Positions 6,855 through 14,242 of a DNA stretch of 64,000 bases are shown piece by piece. The position numbers and the translations under genes were made by a program. The DNA comes from Acetobacter garciniae. GTDB lineage: Bacteria > Pseudomonadota > Alphaproteobacteria > Acetobacterales > Acetobacteraceae. Under the pieces are notes generated by a model. That model was not told the origin of the DNA, did not search any database, and saw only the letters and a program-made list of their open reading frames with translations. Location of the stretch: contig NZ_JAFVMH010000003.1 of the NCBI RefSeq assembly GCF_017377735.1, positions 1-64,000 on the forward strand, read 5' to 3'. Each line of letters starts with the position of its first letter. Within the stretch, counting starts at the first letter, position 1.

Positions 6855-7934
6855 ATGCAGGCCCGTCATACCCTCACGGCCAGCGAGCGCAGCAGGCTCC
6901 TGCCGTTCGTTGTCGCCAGTGGCGAGATCAGCCCGCGCGACCAGCGCGATCTGATGGAGCGACCGTTTTTCTCGCTGTCCAAAACGAAGCGCACGACGCC
7001 AATCCTCTACGCGGCAGGGGACACGCGCGTCGAGGTGTTCGGGATGCCCGAGCACGGCATGGCGACGATCTGGGACGCTGACGTGCTGATCTGGGCTGCC
7101 AGCCAGATTGTCGAGGCGGAAAATCTCGGCCTTACAACGTCACGCTTCCTGCGCTTCACCCCCTACCAGTTGCTCACCGGTATTGGCCGACAGACCGGGG
7201 CGCGGGATTATGGGCTCCTCAGGGCGGCACTTGCCCGGCTCCAGTCCACCGTGGTCGCCACCACGATCCGCCACGGCCAGAACTGGCGACGGCAGCAGTT
7301 TTCCTGGATTACCGAGTGGGAAATCTGCGCCAGCCGCAACGGTCGCGCCGCTGGTGTCGAGATCGTCATTCCGGAATGGCTCTATCGTGGCGTGATCGAC
7401 CGGTCGCTGGTGCTGGCCATCGACCCGGCCTATTTCCGGCTGACGGGCGGCATCGAGCGCTGGCTTTACCGCGTGGCCCGCAAACACGCGGGTCGCCAAC
7501 CTACCGGCTGGACTTTCGAGATCGGGCATCTGCACCAGAAATCCGGCAGCCTGATGCGTCCCTCGGACTTTGCCATCCAGATCCGGCGTGCCGCCGCCAG
7601 CCAGCCCTTGCCAGGCTATCGCCTGAGCATTGAGCGTGCCGGCGTGCGCGAGTTGTTGCGCATCCTGCCAACCGACTTATCCACACATCCTGTGGATAAT
7701 TATGTGAATAGTATCAGGACATCACACGCATCCACTATCGGGACATCACACGCAGGACTATCGGGACTTCACACGCACAAACCCCAGCTAAGTCTTTGGC
7801 CTGAAACGGCGATTCCGGCCCTTAACTTATCTAACTTAGACTCTAACTCTTATGTTGATGGGAAGCGCCGTTCTGCGGATAACCCCTCTTGCCCGTCCAT
7901 TGCCCCCTTCACGGGGCCGGGAGACGGGCCATGA
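6855..7934 (+). CDS. Replication initiator protein A (RepA-like)
   Basis: A 359-residue member of the replication initiator A family found on alphaproteobacterial plasmids and ICEs. Recognisable parts are RDQRDLMERPFFSLSKTKRTTPI, IWDADVLIWAASQI, LLTGIGRQTGARDYGLLRAAL, and a second winged-helix portion WLYRVARKHAGRQ. It would bind iterons and load the host replisome. The start at 6855 (MQARHT) is preferred over 6849 because GGGGAGG abuts 6849 directly but is 6 bases from 6855. The last 75 codons overlap DnaA boxes and 19-bp repeats, so this segment is probably under DNA-level rather than protein-level selection. The stop overlaps the next start (ATGA). Confidence 0.85.
   Translation: MQARHTLTASERSRLLPFVVASGEISPRDQRDLMERPFFSLSKTKRTTPILYAAGDTRVEVFGMPEHGMATIWDADVLIWAASQIVEAENLGLTTSRFLRFTPYQLLTGIGRQTGARDYGLLRAALARLQSTVVATTIRHGQNWRRQQFSWITEWEICASRNGRAAGVEIVIPEWLYRGVIDRSLVLAIDPAYFRLTGGIERWLYRVARKHAGRQPTGWTFEIGHLHQKSGSLMRPSDFAIQIRRAAASQPLPGYRLSIERAGVRELLRILPTDLSTHPVDNYVNSIRTSHASTIGTSHAGLSGLHTHKPQLSLWPETAIPALNLSNLDSNSYVDGKRRSADNPSCPSIAPFTGPGDGP
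7677..7860 (+). other. Candidate replication origin inside the 3' end of repA
   Basis: Two perfect DnaA boxes in inverted orientation, TTATCCACA (7677-7685) and TGTGGATAA (7691-7699), are followed by three 19-bp direct repeats TATCRGGACWTCACACGCA (7712-7730, 7736-7754, 7759-7777) spaced 24 and 23 bases. An AT-rich stretch (7821-7860) follows. The third repeat is out of the reading frame of the first two yet keeps its sequence, so the constraint is on DNA. This layout is that of an iteron origin. Confidence 0.7.
7712..7777 (+). repeat. Three iteron-like 19-bp direct repeats
   Basis: The copies TATCAGGACATCACACGCA, TATCGGGACATCACACGCA and TATCGGGACTTCACACGCA differ at only two positions overall. 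The centre-to-centre distance is about two helical turns, as in plasmid iterons. Confidence 0.75.
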
Positions 7935-8428
7935 CCCGGCATCCTCCCATCTCCCATCGGCATCCGGCGGCACTGACGCATGTCGAACTGACCTGGATCG
8001 ACAGGCGCATCGAACACTGGCTGCGCTTCGGGCATTGCAGCGACGAGCAGATACTTGATGACCGCCGTCGCATTTCCAGTTTTGCGCCAGGAAGTGTTTT
8101 CGCCTTTGTGCGCTGGGCGTCCAATGACCTCGGTATCACCGTCTCCCGGCTGGATATCGTGCGCGCGGTCAGGGCTGGCGAAGTGTTCCAGACTTTGCCG
8201 TTCGTGCGTCCCGGCGGCGAAATCCTCCTGCGTGTCGATAGCTGGCCACGGGTCGAACATGTGCTTCGGGTGGTCGACGCCATTGAGGCGCTGGGTCTCG
8301 ATCCGGCGGATGCGGCGCCCGAATACTGGCGGCATCTGCACCATCGCATCACGGCCGGACATGAGCCGCGTGCCTATACGCGCGAGCAGCATTCAGCATG
8401 GCTCAAGCGGCGGCAGGTGATGTCATGA
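7931..8428 (+). CDS. DUF2840 family protein
   Basis: A 165-residue protein of the DUF2840 family: LTHVELTWIDRRIEHWLRFG, then FVRWASNDLGITVSRLDIVRA, and a GGEILLRVDSWPRVE strand. The family occurs next to traF and rlxS in this class of ICEs. Function is unknown, though it is presumably cytoplasmic, with no signal or membrane segment. Both ends overlap neighbours by ATGA (repA before, traF after), so it is translationally coupled. Confidence 0.85.
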   Translation: MTRHPPISHRHPAALTHVELTWIDRRIEHWLRFGHCSDEQILDDRRRISSFAPGSVFAFVRWASNDLGITVSRLDIVRAVRAGEVFQTLPFVRPGGEILLRVDSWPRVEHVLRVVDAIEALGLDPADAAPEYWRHLHHRITAGHEPRAYTREQHSAWLKRRQVMS

Positions 8429-8982
8429 CCCGGCGTGGCTGGTTCTTTGCGACCTATTTCGCCGTGCTCGGTGTTGGCGCGTCGATGGTCGTTCATCCTG
8501 CGCCACGCCTGATCTGGAACGAGACGGCGAGCGTGCCCGTCGGGCTCTACCGATTGCACCCGGTTCCCGCGCCGCATGTCGGTGATCTGGTCGCTGTCCG
8601 CCTGCCCGAGCGCGAGGCGAGGCTGCTTGCAACGCGCGGTTACCTTCCTCTCGCTGTTCCCCTGCTCAAGCCCGTAGCGGCTGTCGCGGGGCAGTCCGTG
8701 TGCCGTACCGGGCAGCGCGTCACCATCGACGGAAAATTCGCAGGCGATGCGCAATCCCTCGATCACCGGGGCCGTCCATTGCCCGTCTGGCAGGGGTGCC
8801 AGCACCTCGCTCCAGACCAGCTCTTCGTCATGAACCCGGCCGAGCCACGCAGTCTCGACGGTCGGTATTTTGGCCTGTTGCCCCTGTCCACCGTCATCGG
8901 TCGCGCCACCCCGGTCTGGCTTCTGTCCGGGAGCAGGCAGCCTGTCACCGTGACCTTCAATCCGTCCCCGAAAGGGCAATGA
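8425..8982 (+). CDS. traF: TraF, S26-family peptidase of the conjugation system
   Basis: A 185-residue protein with one N-terminal membrane helix (GWFFATYFAVLGVGASMVV), then NETASVPVGLYRL, the S26 substrate-binding segment with its nucleophile serine. The LLKPVAAVAGQSVCRTG stretch should contain the general-base lysine. TraF of RP4 cyclises the TrbC pilin; a trbC gene is present 9 kb downstream. The start is the ATGA overlap with DUF2840. DUF736 copy 2 starts one base after its stop. Confidence 0.88.
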   Translation: MTRRGWFFATYFAVLGVGASMVVHPAPRLIWNETASVPVGLYRLHPVPAPHVGDLVAVRLPEREARLLATRGYLPLAVPLLKPVAAVAGQSVCRTGQRVTIDGKFAGDAQSLDHRGRPLPVWQGCQHLAPDQLFVMNPAEPRSLDGRYFGLLPLSTVIGRATPVWLLSGSRQPVTVTFNPSPKGQ

Positions 8983-8983
8983 A

Positions 8984-9322
8984 ATGGCACAGATCGGTCT
9001 TTTCACGCGCACGAAAACCGGTTTTGCCGGGCGCATCCGCACCCTCACCGTGGCGCAGGATATCCTTCTCGTTCCGGCCGAGTTTTCCGACGCCGAACAT
9101 GCCCCGGATTACCGCATCCATCTCACCGATGCCGATGGCCCGGAGGTTGGTGCTGGCTGGAAACGCACCGGCGAGAGGGCTGGTGAATACATCGCCGTAG
9201 CCCTCGACGACCCCGCCTTTGCACAGCCGATCCGTGCCAATCTCTTCCGTGCCGGTGGGGAGCGTGCGGTCTGGGTGCTGAACTGGACGCGTCCGTCACG
9301 GCGTGTCGAACGCGGGGAATGA
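8984..9322 (+). CDS. DUF736 family protein (copy 2)
   Basis: A 112-residue DUF736 protein (MAQIGLFTRTKTGFAGRI, APDYRIHLTDADGPEVGAGW, LDDPAFAQPIRANLF). It is clearly related to but diverged from the copy at 3780-4103, so the two are probably not recent duplicates. It sits in the traF-transglycosylase-relaxase operon, which suggests a role tied to transfer. Function is unknown. Confidence 0.88.
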   Translation: MAQIGLFTRTKTGFAGRIRTLTVAQDILLVPAEFSDAEHAPDYRIHLTDADGPEVGAGWKRTGERAGEYIAVALDDPAFAQPIRANLFRAGGERAVWVLNWTRPSRRVERGE

Positions 9323-9326
9323 GACC

Positions 9327-10043
9327 ATGCGACGCACGGTTTTCCTCGCTGTTGGTGTCATTGCAATCGGTGTATCGGGCGTCATCGATCCGTCACGGGC
9401 AGCATCGGTTCCAGCGCCCGCTGACACCGATCCTTATGCTGCCGTGATCGCTGAAGCCGTGCAGCGCTTCAACATTCCCGCCACATGGATACGGGCCGTC
9501 ATGAGCGCTGAGAGCGGTGGTGATATTGGCGCGATTTCATCGAAAGGCGCGCTCGGCCTCATGCAGATCATGCCCGCGACCTGGAGCGACCTTCGTACCC
9601 GTTACGGGCTGGGAAGCGATCCGTTCGATGTGCATGACAACATCCTCGCGGGCGCTGCGTTCCTGCGCGAGATGCACGATCGTTACGGCTTGCCGGGTTT
9701 CCTGGCAGCCTATAACGCCGGGCCGGGGCGCTATGAGGACTACCGTGATCGGCAACGTCCGCTGCCACCCGAAACGCGCGCCTATGTCGCCGGATTGCTG
9801 TCCCTGATCGGTCAGGGCGGTGCTGAATCGTTGCTGCCGGTTTCGCATCCTGATCCGCTGTTCTGGACCCGTGCACCGATTTTCGTCATGCAATCGGACG
9901 ACGCGAGGAAAGGCGTTCCGGTTGCAATGAAGCTGCCGTCGAAGGATGTTCGAAGTGACATCATCGCGCATGGTCTTGCACCTGTCAGGCCGCTTTCCGA
10001 TGGGCTTTTTGTCGCTTCTTCCGCATCGGTGGCAACGCCATGA
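9327..10043 (+). CDS. Lytic transglycosylase (SLT domain), conjugation-associated
   Basis: A 238-residue secreted protein. After a signal peptide (VFLAVGVIAIGVSGVID) comes the SLT domain, with catalytic glutamate in AVMSAESGG, the GALGLMQIMPATW motif and FLAAYNAGPGRYEDY. It would open peptidoglycan locally for the mating channel. ATG at 9327 gives the signal peptide a proper positively charged start (MRRTV). It lies in the same run as traF and the relaxase, a usual place for VirB1-like enzymes. Confidence 0.88.
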   Translation: MRRTVFLAVGVIAIGVSGVIDPSRAASVPAPADTDPYAAVIAEAVQRFNIPATWIRAVMSAESGGDIGAISSKGALGLMQIMPATWSDLRTRYGLGSDPFDVHDNILAGAAFLREMHDRYGLPGFLAAYNAGPGRYEDYRDRQRPLPPETRAYVAGLLSLIGQGGAESLLPVSHPDPLFWTRAPIFVMQSDDARKGVPVAMKLPSKDVRSDIIAHGLAPVRPLSDGLFVASSASVATP

Positions 10044-10325
10044 ATACGCGTTCACGCATCCTTTCCCTTGCCGGTTTGCAGTGGTTCGCGCACGGCCATT
10101 GGAGCAGGCACCAGCATCGCGGATTGGGTGCTGGTAGGGTGGAACAGGCACTTTGGGGCATGGGGAATGAGAGGCGAGATAAAAGGGCGCACATTGCGCC
10201 TCGGTTGGGGTGTTGGTTTTCCTGCATTTTTTCGTTCTCCCAGCAATGTTTCCTCTTCTTCGGCAATGTTTGCCGACCCTGTTTTGCCCTGTTGCTCCGG
10301 GCTTTTTCGCACATTGGAGGGTCCG
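10044..10325 (+). other. Intergenic region before the relaxase, candidate oriT
   Basis: The 282 bases between transglycosylase and relaxase contain GGCGCA-CAT-TGCGCC (10186-10200), a direct repeat GCAATGTTT (10243-10251 and 10263-10271) and the hairpin CGGCAA-TGT-TTGCCG (10261-10275). Clustered inverted and direct repeats next to a relaxase gene are typical of oriT. I see no nic consensus I can name. Confidence 0.4.
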
Positions 10326-12065
10326 ATGGCGCGCGAGAATGACTTCCAGCCCCGTCTGGGTCGTATCCGCTCGCCGCGCGCCCAGCGGCTCAAGCCCTTC
10401 GTCGCCCAGGCCCTCGCTTCGGCCCAGCGCGCCGGAGGTGGCGGGTTCCGATCGGGCCGCAGCGGCGGCGGTTCCCGTTCGTCCTTCGGGCGTGGCCGTG
10501 TCGCGGCAGCCAGGGCCAACCGCCTACTGACCAGCCGTGCCCGTCGCGTGACCGTTAAGGCCCGTGTCGTACGCCACAGTGGGCGCAAGGCGCCACTCGC
10601 CGCCCATCTTCGCTACCTGCGCCGGGACGGGGTGACGAAGGATGGCGAGAAGGCGCGGCTCTTCGGCCCCGGCATCGACGATGCCGACCCGAAGGCGTTC
10701 GCCGAACGCTGCGAGGACGACCGTCACCATTTCCGTTTCATCGTCTCGCCTGAAGATGCCCCCGATATGGCTGACCTCAAGGGTTACGCCCGCGAACTGG
10801 TCGGGCAGATGGAAAAAGACCTCGGCACGAAGCTGGACTGGGTGGGGGTGGACCACTGGAACACCCAGCACCCCCATGTCCACATTCTTGTGCGTGGCGT
10901 GGCCGAGGATGGTAGCGATCTCGTAATCTCCCGCGACTATATCAAGGAGGGCCTGCGTGCTCGCGCCCAGGATCTGGTGACGCAGGAACTCGGGCTGCGC
11001 AATGATGTTGAAATTCATCGTGCGCTGGAACGTCAGGTCGATGCCGAATACTGGACCCAGCTTGACCGGCAACTGACCCGTGATGCGGGCCGCAACGGCA
11101 TCATCGACATGGCGCCAGCGCCGGATCGGCAGCCTGATCCGTTCGGGGCATTGAAGGTCGGACGTCTGCGTCGGCTGGAAGGGCTTGGTCTCGCCCATCA
11201 GGTCGGGCAGGGGCAATGGATGCTGGATGAGTCCGCCGAGGCGACGTTGCGCGAACTGGGCGAACGCGGCGACATCATCAAGCGCATCCACCGATCGCTG
11301 ACCGAGCGCGGGATCGAGCGGAGCACGTCGAGTTATGTGCTGGCGGGCGAAAGCCTGGATGTTCCCGTCATCGGCAGGCTGGTTGATCGTGGTCTGGACG
11401 ATGAACTGAAAGGCACGGCCTATGCGGTCATCGACGGCGTGGACGGGCGTACGCATCATATCCGCTTTCCCGATCTCGATGCGACGGGGGACAGTGTAAT
11501 GGGTTCGGTGGTGGAACTGCGCGCCTTCGATGACAGGAAGGGGCAGCGTCGTGTTGCGCTGGCTGTTCGTTCTGACCTGTCGATCGAGGATCAGGTGATG
11601 GCGCGCGGGGCTACCTGGCTCGACCGGCAGGCAGTGGCGCGCGATCCTGTTGCATTGGGGCAGGCGGGCTTCGGTGCCGAAGTGCGCGAGGCGATGGAGC
11701 GGCGCACGGAGCAGTTGATCGAGCAGGGGCTTGCCGAGCGCCGCGCACAGGGATTGGTGTTGGCGCGCAACCTGATCGGGAAATTGCGGGATCGCGAGGT
11801 TCAGGAAGTCGGAGAGCGGCTGGCCACCGAGACGGGCCGGACGTTCAGCCAGTCGGCATCGGGAGATTACGTCACGGGTACCTATCGTCAGCGCATGGTG
11901 CTGGCCTCGGGTCGCTATGCGATGATCGATGACGGGCTTCAGTTCCAGCTCGTGCCGTGGACGCCATCGCTGGAGAAGCAGCGAGGCCAGCATGTGTCCG
12001 GGGTTACGCGCGGTGATGGCGGGATTGACTGGAGCTTTACCCGTAATCGGGGGCTTGGTTTATGA
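10326..12065 (+). CDS. rlxS: Relaxase with DUF3363 (RlxS-like)
   Basis: A 579-residue protein. A basic, glycine/arginine-rich N-terminus (residues 20-75) is followed by the relaxase domain with the three-histidine metal motif in HPHVHILVRG (about residues 182-191) and by RHHFRFIVSPEDAPDM upstream. The rest is DUF3363, typical of ICE relaxases of Rhizobiales and Acetobacteraceae. It nicks oriT and stays bound to the transferred strand. ATG at 10326 follows TTGGAGGG. It lies between the transglycosylase and the traG block, which are separated by a defence/TA insert. Confidence 0.9.
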   Translation: MARENDFQPRLGRIRSPRAQRLKPFVAQALASAQRAGGGGFRSGRSGGGSRSSFGRGRVAAARANRLLTSRARRVTVKARVVRHSGRKAPLAAHLRYLRRDGVTKDGEKARLFGPGIDDADPKAFAERCEDDRHHFRFIVSPEDAPDMADLKGYARELVGQMEKDLGTKLDWVGVDHWNTQHPHVHILVRGVAEDGSDLVISRDYIKEGLRARAQDLVTQELGLRNDVEIHRALERQVDAEYWTQLDRQLTRDAGRNGIIDMAPAPDRQPDPFGALKVGRLRRLEGLGLAHQVGQGQWMLDESAEATLRELGERGDIIKRIHRSLTERGIERSTSSYVLAGESLDVPVIGRLVDRGLDDELKGTAYAVIDGVDGRTHHIRFPDLDATGDSVMGSVVELRAFDDRKGQRRVALAVRSDLSIEDQVMARGATWLDRQAVARDPVALGQAGFGAEVREAMERRTEQLIEQGLAERRAQGLVLARNLIGKLRDREVQEVGERLATETGRTFSQSASGDYVTGTYRQRMVLASGRYAMIDDGLQFQLVPWTPSLEKQRGQHVSGVTRGDGGIDWSFTRNRGLGL

Positions 12066-12077
12066 GTGGCGCGCAAG

Positions 12078-12509
12078 TTAGTCCGGTTGAGGTTCCCACG
12101 GATTGAGCAGGGGGACGCCGCATGGCAGGAAATCCACGATGTTGCGGGTCACGACCGTCTTGCCATGCACCAGCGCGGTCGCGGCGATGAGCGCATCACG
12201 CTCTGAGCGGGGGTTAGGCACATGCAATCGGGCGCAGCGCAGGGCCACCGATGCATCGACGGGTAAAATCCGCCCCTCGAACGCCGGAAGGACATACCGA
12301 TCCAGCCACGTCCGCAGGATCATACCCGTCGTTTCGTCCCGCCGCTCCATACGCAGGATTCCGGTCTCCAGTTCCATGACGGTTATGGCGGAGAGGTACA
12401 GACTTTCCGCGTCGACACTATCGGCCCATTTCGCGACGTTCGGATCGGACTTTCCGGCGCGGACCTTTCTCAATTCTGAAACGACGTTCGTGTCCAGCAG
12501 GAACATCAA
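12078..12509 (-). CDS. vapC: VapC/FitB-like PIN-domain toxin
   Basis: A 143-residue PIN nuclease. The acidic residues are in FLLDTNVVSE (N-terminal D), AITVMELETGI (E), SERDALIAATALVHG (D) and TRNIVDF (D). VapC toxins cut tRNA or rRNA and are held by their antitoxin. Its start overlaps the antitoxin stop by ATGA. It converges on the relaxase gene. Such modules stabilise mobile elements. Confidence 0.88.
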   Translation of the reverse strand: MMFLLDTNVVSELRKVRAGKSDPNVAKWADSVDAESLYLSAITVMELETGILRMERRDETTGMILRTWLDRYVLPAFEGRILPVDASVALRCARLHVPNPRSERDALIAATALVHGKTVVTRNIVDFLPCGVPLLNPWEPQPD

Positions 12510-12760
12510 GAAAAATCGGCCGATCGAAGCGTGATATTCGCGCGGGGTGGGTCGAACTCGATATCTGCCAGTCCCGGCATCGCCAGCGCGTCCGCGATTT
12601 TTCGTGGGTGGTTCGTCAATCGCCGGTATTCCTCAATGCTGAGGAGGACGTGGGCAGTCCTGCCCCTGTCGGTGATGAACACCGGTCCATCGGCTGCCGC
12701 CTTTTTGGCTCGGCTGGTATCCTGGTTAAACTCGCGGCTTGAAAGTGTGGTGATGCTCAT
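12506..12760 (-). CDS. Phd/YefM-family antitoxin
   Basis: An 84-residue antitoxin with the Phd DNA-binding N-terminus (SSREFNQDTSRAKKAA, GPVFITDRGRTAHVLLSIEEYRRL) and a variable acidic C-terminus for toxin binding. It is encoded directly upstream of the PIN toxin. An 8-bp palindromic operator lies 20 bases upstream, so autoregulation is likely. Confidence 0.88.
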   Translation of the reverse strand: MSITTLSSREFNQDTSRAKKAAADGPVFITDRGRTAHVLLSIEEYRRLTNHPRKIADALAMPGLADIEFDPPRANITLRSADFS

Positions 12761-12779
12761 GTCATCGCCTCCCTGTCAT

Positions 12780-12801
12780 AATGTAGTCACGTTACTACAT
12801 T
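12780..12801 (-). promoter_or_regulatory. Palindromic operator of the phd-vapC pair
   Basis: AATGTAGT (12780-12787) and ACTACATT (12794-12801) are perfect arms with a 6-base spacer, placed just upstream of the antitoxin start. This is the usual site for Phd autorepression. Confidence 0.6.
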
Positions 12802-12972
12802 TGGGGCGGGGAGGCCAGTAAATTCAATGCTCGTCCGTTTGGGCCATGCATAGGTATCCTGCCATGCGGGCCGCCAGCCCGGCGCAGATGCTGGCAGAAA
12901 AGGGAAATATAGGTTAAATTTGTGGTCGCATTTTCTCTCGATTAAAAACAAAACGGAAAAGTAATTAACACT

Positions 12973-13800
12973 GTGAATGTGATGGAAAAAATACCTACCA
13001 GCATTATTGGGTTGTTAAGTCAGATTTTCCCTGATCGTTATACTCAGGCTGAAATAGATGCGTTGTTTCTATTCTCGGGTGCTCCAGAGCCAATCCCAGA
13101 CGGAAGCAAGGCGACGAAAGTTCAGGCATGGCTGAGACAGATTAATTCAAGGTGCAATGAACCGCTGAAAATTCTCGGCTCCATATTAGATGATTTTTTG
13201 GAAAAACAGTCACCTGGGAATACGTTCTGGCTGAATTCCACTGATGACCATGTTGCGAAGCTGGCGGCAGAAAAAGATCGTATCCGCGAGACCCTGACAC
13301 GCGAAGGGCTGACATATGTTCGGGGTGGCAATATCGTTAAAGGAGGTGCCGTATCGACCCTATCGCTTGATGAGAGCGTCAAGAAATATGGACTCAAATC
13401 TGTTGATATCGAGATTCAGAGGGCACTTTCGCAGATCGAACAAGATCCGCATGCTGCAGCCCAATATGCCGGGAATGTTCTTGAGGCTGTGCTTAAGGCG
13501 TATCTTGATCACAAACGAAAGGCCTATAATACAACTGATACGCTTGCAGAACTCTGGAAATCGGCAGCAGACGTGATCGGGCTGAGGCCAGCCGATTGGG
13601 ATAATAAAGACCTCAAGAGGATTGCATCAGGTTTGTACGGTATCGTTGATGGCATTGCACATCTGCGTAATGCCAAAAGCAGTGCGCATGGGAGATCGGA
13701 AGAACAGTTTCAGAACATTACAATCAAGCCGCGTCATGCAAGGCTTGCAATACATTCGGCACATACGGTGTGCGCATACGTCTTGGAGCTTTTTGAGTAA
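12973..13800 (+). CDS. Abortive-infection family protein (Abi C-terminal domain)
   Basis: A 275-residue protein. The C-terminal 130 residues match the Abi-C pattern: ALSQIEQDPHAAAQYAGNVLEAVLKAYL, then LKRIASGLYGIVDGIAHLRNAKSSAHGRS. The N-terminal half has no domain I recognise. Abi-C proteins are linked to phage exclusion, and the mechanism is unknown. It stands alone between the TA pair and traG. Base composition is lower in GC than the flanking transfer genes, which suggests separate acquisition. ATG at 12973 lacks a strong ribosome-binding site; ATG at 12982 is an alternative. Confidence 0.75.
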   Translation: MNVMEKIPTSIIGLLSQIFPDRYTQAEIDALFLFSGAPEPIPDGSKATKVQAWLRQINSRCNEPLKILGSILDDFLEKQSPGNTFWLNSTDDHVAKLAAEKDRIRETLTREGLTYVRGGNIVKGGAVSTLSLDESVKKYGLKSVDIEIQRALSQIEQDPHAAAQYAGNVLEAVLKAYLDHKRKAYNTTDTLAELWKSAADVIGLRPADWDNKDLKRIASGLYGIVDGIAHLRNAKSSAHGRSEEQFQNITIKPRHARLAIHSAHTVCAYVLELFE

Positions 13801-13894
13801 TCCCAAGGATCACACGAATTTTGTGTCGAGTAAGGAAAAACGGTCTTCCTGTATATGCTATGTGGTCGGAATAATAGCGAAACACGGTGACGGG

Positions 13895-14068
13895 TTAAAG
13901 GTTGAAGAACTTGTTGCTCAGAAAGCCCAGTTGTTCATGCAATTCTTTCATTGCGTCGATCACGCCGTCAAGTATCTGCTGATCTTCTTCGACGTTTCCG
14001 CTAGTAACTGCCGTCTTGGCATCCTGTTGTGCATGAGACGCTGGGGTATGAATAACTTGCCTTGCCAA
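13895..14068 (-). CDS. Possible small gene with TTG start, 57 residues
   Basis: On the minus strand AAGGAG lies 7 bases before TTG at 14068, opening a 57-codon frame that ends at 13895. The product has a polar N-terminus (ARQVIHTPASHAQQ) and an amphipathic helix (EEDQQILDGVIDAMKELHEQLGFL). I know no homologue. The frame continues further upstream as an antisense shadow of traG, so only the part with the ribosome-binding site is proposed. Confidence 0.4.
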   Translation of the reverse strand: MARQVIHTPASHAQQDAKTAVTSGNVEEDQQILDGVIDAMKELHEQLGFLSNKFFNL

Positions 14069-14242
14069 GTCTCGACTCCTTAATGCAGATCGTGCGCGTA
14101 TTCTGAGAGAATTCGAGAGCCTGCCGCACCCTGCAAGTATTTTTTCGCTCCTGAACGACCGGGCACGATCGGGGCAACAAGCTGCTTGCTTCCGATAAAA
14201 TGACGGCTGTCCGCTGTTTCTCCTATGGATCGGAGAGCGCAG

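Noticed and set aside
7712-7777. CRISPR array
   Set aside because: Three 19-bp repeats with 4-5-base gaps inside a coding gene cannot be a CRISPR; they fit iterons. No other array is visible.
10040-10342. 100-codon frame overlapping the transglycosylase stop by ATGA
   Set aside because: The overlap is tempting, but the product has no protein-like pattern, runs past the relaxase start, and the stretch is full of oriT-like repeats.
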